Shown here: positions 1 through 5,281 of the stretch, in pieces
Layout of the letters: every line of letters starts with the position of its first letter
Numbering within the stretch: position 1 is the first letter of the stretch
From: an uncultured Flavobacteriia bacterium
GTDB taxonomy: Bacteria; Bacteroidota; Bacteroidia; Flavobacteriales_D; Crocinitomicaceae
Direction of reading: 5' to 3'
Length of the DNA: 5,628 nt
Assembly: GCA_903887095.1 (NCBI GenBank)
Contig: CAISOQ010000412.1
Span: forward strand, 1-5,628
The notes under the pieces: model-generated
Databases searched by the model: none
Told to the model about the DNA's origin: nothing
What the model saw: the letters and a program-made list of their open reading frames with translations, nothing else
Made by a program: the position numbers and the translations under genes

Positions 1-73
1 CTATTTTTAGATGTTTCAGTGCGTTTGAAAAGAACTTTTTATTCGAGCACTTCCAATATACCACAGAGGCGCA

Positions 74-89
74 AGGACAATTTTGTCCT
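74..89. repeat. Short perfect palindrome AGGACAA-TT-TTGTCCT
   Basis: Seven bases at 74-80 are perfectly complementary to 83-89 around a two-base centre. It lies inside the left part of the degraded repeat element. It could be a local hairpin of that element or a chance palindrome; no T-run follows it, so it does not look like a terminator. Confidence 0.4.
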
Positions 90-115
90 CCGTAATTATT
101 AAGGCACAAATTGAA

Positions 116-134
116 AAAAAGCCTTTGGCTTTTT
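116..134. terminator. Terminator-like hairpin inside the repeat region
   Basis: AAAAAGCC (116-123) and GGCTTTTT (127-134) form a perfect 8-bp stem around a TTT loop. There is an A-run before and a T-run after it, so it could work on either strand. Only three of the pairs are G:C, so it would be a weak terminator. The most likely use is to end transcription of a gene lying to the left of the window. It could instead be a structural part of the surrounding repeat. Confidence 0.4.
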
Positions 135-353
135 AGGTAAGCAAATACGAAATCTTGACAATTAAAAGATCTCTTTGTGTCTTAATTAAGCGTTAGCATT
201 TTCATTCAATTTGTGTCTTTGTGTTTAATAGTTAGGTTAAAAGATTCAATCGTTTAAAACCCATAAATTGATATGATTTACGAGGATCCAAACTAAGTTT
301 AAAAGGCGTTTTTGGTTGTTTTTTTCGCCTAAAAAAGTGACAGAAGAGATAGG

Positions 354-390
354 GTTCAAATAACGTTCAAAAGAAGTTCAATTCGTTCAA
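354..390 (+). promoter_or_regulatory. Array of four GTTCAA hexamers
   Basis: GTTCAA occurs at 354-359, 365-370, 376-381 and 385-390, giving start-to-start spacings of 11, 11 and 9 bp, close to one DNA turn. A reverse-complement copy (TTGAAC) is at 461-466. The array is about 120-155 bp upstream of the exported-protein gene, where a regulator could bind along one face of the helix. No known regulator is recognised from the motif, and some of the clustering may be chance in AT-rich DNA. Confidence 0.35.
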
Positions 391-429
391 TTTATTAAAA
401 GGTTTATCCCTTAATTTTCAATTTATTAA
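386..429 (+). repeat. 13-bp exact direct repeat TTCAATTTATTAA, two copies
   Basis: The same 13 bases occur at 386-398 and 417-429, 31 bp apart start to start, or about three helical turns. The first copy overlaps the last GTTCAA hexamer. The second overlaps the expected -33 region of the candidate promoter at 416-447. This arrangement fits paired binding sites of a regulator, but the motif is almost all A and T, so its significance is uncertain. Confidence 0.4.
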
Positions 430-447
430 CTGTAATAGTTAGATTTT
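416..447 (+). promoter_or_regulatory. Weak candidate Bacteroidota promoter for the MuiA-like gene
   Basis: TAGATTTT (440-447) matches the Bacteroidota -7 consensus TAnnTTTG at all fixed positions but the last, with TTTC (416-419) 20 bases upstream in place of TTTG. Transcription would start near 454, leaving a leader of about 57 nt. An alternative pair, TTTG (460-463) with TGTATTGG (483-490), has the better -33 but a poorer -7 element. Neither is a strong match. Confidence 0.3.
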
Positions 448-510
448 CTTTTTACAAGGTTTGAACCGATTCAAATTTTGGATGTATTGGCTTTCATAAA
501 AAAAGAAGCC

Positions 511-2190
511 ATGAAAAAGTTAACAGCAGTGCTCATTATGCTGATTGCCATAATCTATGTAAGAGCCAACGAAAAAGAAATCGTCAAAGCAACAATCACC
601 GACGTAACGGTTTATGCGCAAGGAGCGCAGATCTATCAAAAAACGAGTTATAATGCAAAAATTGGAATCAATGAGATCATCATAGAAGGAATCAGTCCTT
701 TTATTGATGCGCATAGTTTGCAAGTAAAAGCCACTGGGAATGTCATTATCCTCGATTCAAAACACAGTATTTTCTACCCAAAACCGGAAGAAGTAAGTTT
801 GGCGGGCCTCCCCTTAAAAATTCAGAAAGAGATCAAACTCATTGAAGATTCAATGAGAATCATTGGTTATGACATTCAAGATTTACAAGATGAAATTGAT
901 GTATTGCTTGCTACTAAAAATATCTTAGCAAACAATGGTGCCGTAAAAGGCCAGGGCAAGGTGAACGATTCCATTAATCTACTCAAACAAACAATGGATT
1001 ACTATGCTGCCAAAATGCTAGAGATCAACAAAAAGCTATCTATACTTTACCGCAAAAAAGCAGATAAACAAGAAAAAAAGCGTCTGCTTGAAGAGCGACT
1101 TGTAAAACTGCGTCAACATCAAAACAGCAGTGGTCTCGATCCTCAAAATCAAGGTCCTATTCACCGAATTATTGTCACAGTATCAGCAAAAGAACTAGTT
1201 GCTGGAAAATTGAATATCTCCTACCTCGTTCAAAATGCAGGTTGGGTTCCTTTATACGATTTGCGAAGCGATGGCCTCACTTCAAAAATAAATCTTACTT
1301 ACAAAGCACAAGTATTCCAAAACTCAGGCTTGGATTGGGACAATGTAAAGCTTTCAATTTCCACAAATAATCCTTATCAAAACAAAACAAAACCGACCCT
1401 TCACCCTTGGTACCTGGATTATTATGCCTATGTCAACGACAACTATTCTATTCCTCAAGCTGCGAATATGCAAAGAGCGATGTCAGAAAAAGACAAAGGA
1501 TATGCCTACACCAATTCAACAGCAGATTCTGAGGAAATTACGAGCCGTACCTCTGCCGAATTCGTTCAAACGATACGTCAACTAACCTCAGCTGTCTTCC
1601 AAATCGACCTTCCCTACTCTATCAAGTCAAATAATGAGCAACATATGGTTTTAATTAAAGTGGCAGATCTCGAAGCAAACTATAAATATTACAGTGTCCC
1701 TAAATTGGATAACTCGGTATACCTTGTCGCTCAATTGTCGAAATTAGATGAACTTGGTCTTGTTCCGGCACAGGCAAATATTTTCTTCGACGGAAGTTAT
1801 GTGGGTGAAACTTACATCGACCCTACAACAATGGAAGACACTTTAAACTTAAGTATGGGTAGAGATCCAAACATTATCGTCAAGCGGACTCTGATGAAAA
1901 AAGATTGCAAAGAAAAAATCGTAGGTGACAAAATTGAACGCACTATGTCTTATTCCATTGAGGTAAAAAATCAAAAAGCAACCGCAATTGATTTAGTGAT
2001 TCAAGACCAGTTACCAATCACACAAAATGCAGAAATCATCATCGAAGCGATTGATCTTGGCAAAGGTGAACTTGAAAGCCGATCTGGCTTGATAGAATGG
2101 AAAGTAAATTTAAAATCCAAAGAAAGTAAAATCATCAATTTTAGTTACAAGGTCAAACAAAATAAAGACAAACCTGCTCTTTACTTGTAA
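511..2190 (+). CDS. Exported DUF4139 domain protein (mucoidy inhibitor MuiA-like family)
   Basis: Predicted secreted or periplasmic protein of 559 residues; the molecular function of the family is not established, and the MuiA name comes from a reported effect on mucoidy. The ATG at 511 is preferred over the in-frame TTG at 478 because it directly begins a signal peptide (MKKLTAVLIMLIAIIYVRA), with likely cleavage after Ala19. A DUF4140-like beta domain follows (about 25-95), then charged helices likely to form a coiled coil (about 95-205), then the DUF4139 domain (about 218-555). Family hallmarks are WVPLYDLR (245-252), GLDWDNVKLSISTNNP (273-288) and NIFFDGSYVGETYIDP (423-438). A low-complexity stretch near 310-350 interrupts DUF4139. 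Length is normal for Bacteroidota members, with no extra carboxypeptidase-like insert. No lipobox or membrane anchor is seen apart from the signal peptide. It appears monocistronic, with its own terminator. Confidence 0.88.
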   Translation: MKKLTAVLIMLIAIIYVRANEKEIVKATITDVTVYAQGAQIYQKTSYNAKIGINEIIIEGISPFIDAHSLQVKATGNVIILDSKHSIFYPKPEEVSLAGLPLKIQKEIKLIEDSMRIIGYDIQDLQDEIDVLLATKNILANNGAVKGQGKVNDSINLLKQTMDYYAAKMLEINKKLSILYRKKADKQEKKRLLEERLVKLRQHQNSSGLDPQNQGPIHRIIVTVSAKELVAGKLNISYLVQNAGWVPLYDLRSDGLTSKINLTYKAQVFQNSGLDWDNVKLSISTNNPYQNKTKPTLHPWYLDYYAYVNDNYSIPQAANMQRAMSEKDKGYAYTNSTADSEEITSRTSAEFVQTIRQLTSAVFQIDLPYSIKSNNEQHMVLIKVADLEANYKYYSVPKLDNSVYLVAQLSKLDELGLVPAQANIFFDGSYVGETYIDPTTMEDTLNLSMGRDPNIIVKRTLMKKDCKEKIVGDKIERTMSYSIEVKNQKATAIDLVIQDQLPITQNAEIIIEAIDLGKGELESRSGLIEWKVNLKSKESKIINFSYKVKQNKDKPALYL

Positions 2191-2207
2191 TCTCCTAAAA
2201 ACAATCA

Positions 2208-2238
2208 AAAAGGCTGCTTCGGCGGCCTTTTCTTTTTT
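2208..2238 (+). terminator. Strong intrinsic terminator with UUCG tetraloop
   Basis: AAAAGGCTGC (2208-2217) pairs with GCGGCCTTTT (2222-2231) over 10 bp, with one G:T pair, around a TTCG loop closed by C:G, an exceptionally stable tetraloop. A run of six T follows (2233-2238) after one C. It starts 18 bases after the stop codon of the MuiA-like gene and separates that gene from ispH. Confidence 0.9.
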
Positions 2239-2262
2239 AAAACAATACACGTTTACAACTGT

Positions 2263-2270
2263 TATATTTG
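2263..2270 (+). promoter_or_regulatory. Candidate ispH promoter, -7 element TATATTTG
   Basis: TATATTTG matches the Bacteroidota -7 consensus TAnnTTTG exactly and lies just after the preceding terminator. No TTTG is present 19-21 bases upstream; the T-run and A-run of the terminator occupy that place. Transcription would begin near 2276-2278, so the leader before the ATG at 2287 would be only about 10 nt. No Shine-Dalgarno sequence is visible. Confidence 0.55.
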
Positions 2271-2286
2271 CACTACAGAAACGCAC

Positions 2287-3522
2287 ATGAAACAATTTGA
2301 AATTCCGGCATTTTATCGTTCACCGATTATCAGCAAGGTGAAAGCAAAAAGAAAATTGGATGATCCAAGAAAAAAAGATTTCACTCCTAGCTTTTTAGAT
2401 TTTGGAACAGTTAAATTTTACATTGCGCGTCATTTTGGTTTCTGTTATGGCGTTGAAAATGCCATCGAAATTTCCTACCGAGCCTTGACTGAAAACCCTG
2501 ATAAACGGATCTTTCTGTTAAGTCAAATGATACACAATCCCGATGTAAATGCAGATTTAATAGCGAATGGGATTCGGTTTATACAGGATACAGATGGATC
2601 TCAAATCATTGAATGGAAAGAATTAACCTCAAATGACATCGTTATAATTCCTGCTTTTGGTACTACTGTTGAAATTGAAGGAATTCTTCGAAATATTGGT
2701 GTGAATATTGAAAAATACAATACCACCTGTCCCTTCGTAGAAAAAGTTTGGAATCGTTCCGAAAAACTTGGTTCAGACAATCATACCATTATCATTCATG
2801 GAAAATATAACCATGAAGAAACCAGGGCAACTTTCTCACACAGTGTTCAAAATGCCTCCGCACTAATCATCAAAGATCTTGAGGAAGCAAAATTTCTTGG
2901 GTCCGTTATTAGAGGTAAAGTTTCCTCAGATGAATTTCTTGCGTACTTCAAAGGAAAATATTCTGAAGGTTTTAATCCTGAAAAGGATTTATTGAAAATT
3001 GGTGTCGTAAATCAAACTACGATGCTCGCTTCAGAAACACAAGAAATTACTGAATATTTGAGAGAAGTAATGATCAATAAATACGGCTCTGAAAGAATAA
3101 AAGAACACATCGCAGATACGCGTGACACACTTTGTTATGCAACAAACGACAATCAGTCTGCTACCTATGGCCTAATGGAAACAGATGCTGATATGGCAAT
3201 CGTTGTAGGTGGACACAACAGTTCCAACACCACGCATTTAGTTGAATTATTGGAGCAGAAATTCAACACTGTATTTATTCGTTCAGCCAATGATATCAAT
3301 GAGAATGGATTTGTTCAAGACTTCAATATTCATACGAAAAAAGTGGAAGAAAAGAGTTTGTTCGGATCTTCTCAAAATTCTGACAAAATCATAATTACTT
3401 CCGGTGCGTCTTGTCCTGATTCAATTGTTGATGGTGTCATTCAAAAGATCCTTGAATTAAAAAAATCTTCTGCCGACATTCAAAAAGTAATTGACCAATT
3501 CATTATTAATTCGTCGAATTAG
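2287..3522 (+). CDS. ispH: 4-hydroxy-3-methylbut-2-enyl diphosphate reductase, long form
   Basis: IspH (LytB/HDR) is a cytosolic iron-sulfur enzyme that makes the last step of the MEP pathway, converting HMBPP to IPP and DMAPP. The three cluster-ligand cysteines are Cys53 (FGFCYGV), Cys148 (NTTCPFV) and Cys283 (DTLCYAT). Substrate-site motifs are His83 in IHNP, HGKYNHEET (171-179) with the likely catalytic Glu178, NQTTM (242-246), NSSNTTH (311-317) and GASCPD (373-378). At 411 residues it is about 100 longer than the common bacterial enzyme: it has an N-terminal extension of about 40 residues and an insert near 196-236. These traits and several motifs match, from memory, the plant and cyanobacterial long form. 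The ATG at 2287 is used; the leader is very short. No terminator follows, so read-through into the cyclase gene is likely. Confidence 0.95.
   Translation: MKQFEIPAFYRSPIISKVKAKRKLDDPRKKDFTPSFLDFGTVKFYIARHFGFCYGVENAIEISYRALTENPDKRIFLLSQMIHNPDVNADLIANGIRFIQDTDGSQIIEWKELTSNDIVIIPAFGTTVEIEGILRNIGVNIEKYNTTCPFVEKVWNRSEKLGSDNHTIIIHGKYNHEETRATFSHSVQNASALIIKDLEEAKFLGSVIRGKVSSDEFLAYFKGKYSEGFNPEKDLLKIGVVNQTTMLASETQEITEYLREVMINKYGSERIKEHIADTRDTLCYATNDNQSATYGLMETDADMAIVVGGHNSSNTTHLVELLEQKFNTVFIRSANDINENGFVQDFNIHTKKVEEKSLFGSSQNSDKIIITSGASCPDSIVDGVIQKILELKKSSADIQKVIDQFIINSSN
3507..3521. repeat. Palindrome TAATTCG-T-CGAATTA over the ispH stop codon
   Basis: Seven bases at 3507-3513 are perfectly complementary to 3515-3521 around a single T. 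The palindrome covers the last ispH codons and the first two bases of the TAG stop. No T-run follows, so it is not a normal terminator. It could be a small operator for the candidate promoter just downstream, or chance. Confidence 0.3.
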
Positions 3523-3534
3523 TTCTGCTCAACA

Positions 3535-3565
3535 ATTGCTAAACCAACAGCTTTACCTATTTTAG
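3535..3565 (+). promoter_or_regulatory. Weak candidate promoter for the cyclase gene
   Basis: ATTG (3535-3538) and TATTTTAG (3558-3565) are 19 bases apart and match the Bacteroidota TTTG / TAnnTTTG pattern at three of four and five of six fixed positions. Transcription would start near 3572, about 12 bases before the ATG at 3584. It lies in the 61-bp gap after ispH, so the cyclase and adenosyltransferase genes may be expressed both from ispH and from this internal site. Confidence 0.35.
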
Positions 3566-3583
3566 TCTTGTAAAGAAAGCCAG

Positions 3584-5281
3584 ATGGAACGTTTCATCAA
3601 TATCCTTGTCATTGATGACGACATAAAGAATCAAAAAGGTCTCAAAGCTATTTTGTCAGGCGGCGGAAACAATGTGCTTTTTTCAAACAATATTCAAGAA
3701 GCAATACCTATCATTCAGCACAAAGAAATTGGAATTCTTCTTATAAACATTGATGACCCAGAATTCGGAGGAATGGAATTACTTCATTCTTTGCGTGAAA
3801 TGAGTTCTCAACGATCCATGTATAAGATTGTTCTTACTCAATTCAAAGCATCAGGAGTGAAACTGGTAAAGGGATTAAATGAAGGTGCTGTCGATTACAT
3901 TACAATTCCCTTCAATCCAAACCTTATTAAAGCAAAGATTGAGGTTTTTAAAACCCTTTATTACAAAGACCAAAGAATCAACCAACTGCTAAGCAATATC
4001 TTTCCGCAAACAGTATTAAATGATCTAAATCTTTACAGCAAATTCTCTCCAAAAAGAGTTGAAAAGGGCATCGTTCTTTTTACTGACTTCATTGAGTTCT
4101 CCTCAAAAGCAAAAGACTTAAAACCGATAAGTTTATTGAAAAAACTCGATTATTATTTCACCCAATTCGATGAAATAGCAAGTCGATATAAACTTGAAAA
4201 AATTAAAACAATTGGTGACTCCTACATGGCCTTGGCAGGAGTAACTGAAGATTTTCCTGAACCCGCCATTCGTGTTTGTTTGGCTGCAATAGAAATGCGA
4301 GACTTCATGCTAAATGAGCAATCAATTGCAAAAGCTCTAGGAAAGGATTTTTGGGAAATTAGAATTGGTGTGCACATGGGACCATTGGTCGCAGGCATTA
4401 TCGGTACAAAAAAAATGAGTTTCGATGTATGGGGAGATACTGTAAATATCGCCTCAAGGGCAGAACAAATGGCAGAACCCGGTCACATAAATATTACGGA
4501 AGTTTTATACAACGAAGTGGCTCCCTACCTGGAAGTTGAAGCACGCGGTGCAATTGACATTCACAAACGCGGCGGTAAACTAAAAATGTATTTTATAAAG
4601 TCACTTAAAAAAGAATTTTGTCTGTACGGTGAAGGAAAAATTGCCTCCTCTGCTTTGCGCATTCAATGTGGTTTGTCTAATGTTGACTTTGAACATATGC
4701 GCAAAGACATTATAAATAATTTGAAGTCTCTTTTGCCAGAAGAAGTCGTATACCATGATATATCACATACACTTAATGTGGAAAAAGCATTGGTGCGATT
4801 TGCGAACCTTGAAGGCATTGATGAGCAGTCAATGTTATTGCTTCAAACGGCTGCACTTTATCACGATGCAGGATTTATACTGAAACAAGAAAATAACGAA
4901 GAATTTGCTGTAAAAATGGCAGCTGAAAAACTTCCAAGATTTGGTTACAGCATCGAACAAATTGAAACAATTAATACAATAATTCTATCTACTGGTTCAG
5001 CAAAAAAACCAAAAACGATCCTTGAGAAACTAATGTGCGATGCAGACCACGATTATCTTGGTCGCCCGGACTATTATAATGTTTCAACTAAATTGAGAAA
5101 AGAATTAGCGAATTACGGCAGAATCTTCACGGAAAAAGAATGGGTACAATACCAACTCGATTACCTTGTCGGAACTCACCGTTTCTTTACGGATACAGCA
5201 AAAAATATTCGACTTCAAGGAAAAAAAGCACGAATTTCAGAGTTAAAACAAAAACTAATTGATTTACAAACAGAAGAATGA
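3584..5281 (+). CDS. Pseudo-receiver / class III nucleotidyl cyclase / HD phosphohydrolase fusion
   Basis: Cytoplasmic signalling protein of 565 residues, with no signal peptide or membrane segment. Residues 5-122 form a response-regulator receiver with the acidic pocket (Asp11-Asp13) and Thr85. Asn55 stands where the phospho-acceptor Asp belongs, and Ile108 where the conserved Lys belongs. Residues 131-160 form the usual coupling segment before a class III cyclase (about 160-340). That domain has metal-binding Asp168 (LFTDF) and Asp212 (IGDSYM), adenine-type Lys208 and Asp281 (FDVWGDTVNIASR), Asn288 and Arg292, which predicts conversion of ATP to cAMP by a homodimer. Residues about 370-540 form an HD domain with YHDISHTLNV (390-399), His427-Asp428 and DADHDYLGRPD (486-496), a likely metal-dependent phosphohydrolase of unknown substrate. 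The receiver starts almost at the ATG, which supports the start. The last bases overlap the next gene by ATGA. Confidence 0.9.
   Translation: MERFINILVIDDDIKNQKGLKAILSGGGNNVLFSNNIQEAIPIIQHKEIGILLINIDDPEFGGMELLHSLREMSSQRSMYKIVLTQFKASGVKLVKGLNEGAVDYITIPFNPNLIKAKIEVFKTLYYKDQRINQLLSNIFPQTVLNDLNLYSKFSPKRVEKGIVLFTDFIEFSSKAKDLKPISLLKKLDYYFTQFDEIASRYKLEKIKTIGDSYMALAGVTEDFPEPAIRVCLAAIEMRDFMLNEQSIAKALGKDFWEIRIGVHMGPLVAGIIGTKKMSFDVWGDTVNIASRAEQMAEPGHINITEVLYNEVAPYLEVEARGAIDIHKRGGKLKMYFIKSLKKEFCLYGEGKIASSALRIQCGLSNVDFEHMRKDIINNLKSLLPEEVVYHDISHTLNVEKALVRFANLEGIDEQSMLLLQTAALYHDAGFILKQENNEEFAVKMAAEKLPRFGYSIEQIETINTIILSTGSAKKPKTILEKLMCDADHDYLGRPDYYNVSTKLRKELANYGRIFTEKEWVQYQLDYLVGTHRFFTDTAKNIRLQGKKARISELKQKLIDLQTEE

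Larger units (their letters stand above)
60..228. repeat. Degraded inverted-repeat element with CACAAAG-type arms
   Basis: The left part contains ACCACAGAGGCGCAAGGAC (60-78) and AAGGCACAAATTGAA (101-115). The right part contains CTCTTTGTGTCTTAATTA (171-188) and TTCAATTTGTGTCTTTGTG (205-223). The reverse complement of 205-219 matches 101-115 at 14 of 15 bases, and the reverse complement of 174-186 matches 98-110 at 12 of 13. The arms resemble the ACCACAGAGGCACAAAG-type intergenic repeats that I recall from many bacterial genomes. This copy is imperfect and carries no coding sequence, so it is probably a decayed non-autonomous repeat. The exact ends are uncertain. Confidence 0.45.
1..510. other. 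Intergenic region without a recognised gene
   Basis: No reading frame here looks like a gene. Two + frames stay open from the left edge for about 95-100 bases, ending near 95 and 100, but neither resembles a known protein and both run into repeat-like sequence, so a C-terminal gene tail is possible but unsupported. The stretch divides into a degraded inverted-repeat element (about 60-228), which includes a small hairpin that could terminate an upstream gene; an AT-rich middle (230-350) with nothing clear except a weak AGGCG/CGCCT stem at 304-330; and a repeat-rich stretch (354-447) that probably contains the control region of the following exported protein. Confidence 0.7.

Noticed and set aside
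1..100. Possible C-terminal tail of an upstream gene at the left edge
   Set aside because: Two + frames are open for about 95-100 bases, but neither sequence is recognisable and both enter repeat-like DNA. The length is too short to separate from chance.
304..330. AGGCG/CGCCT stem as a terminator or riboswitch element
   Set aside because: Only five paired bases around a 17-base T-rich loop; not stable enough, and no known riboswitch core is seen.
226..442. TAATAGTTAG direct repeat at 226-235 and 433-442
   Set aside because: Ten AT-rich bases repeated about 200 bp apart can easily occur by chance, and no other similarity flanks the copies.
478..510. TTG at 478 as the start of the MuiA-like gene
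   Set aside because: It would add 11 residues ahead of a normal signal peptide, giving a poor N-terminus for export; the ATG at 511 begins directly with MKKL.
520..723. Open frame of 67 codons on the minus strand
   Set aside because: It lies wholly inside the MuiA-like gene on the opposite strand, with a Cys- and Asp-rich sequence of no known family; a shadow of the real coding frame.
2110..2295. Open frame of 61 codons on the minus strand
   Set aside because: It runs through the end of the MuiA-like gene, the terminator hairpin and the ispH promoter region; no protein similarity is recognised.
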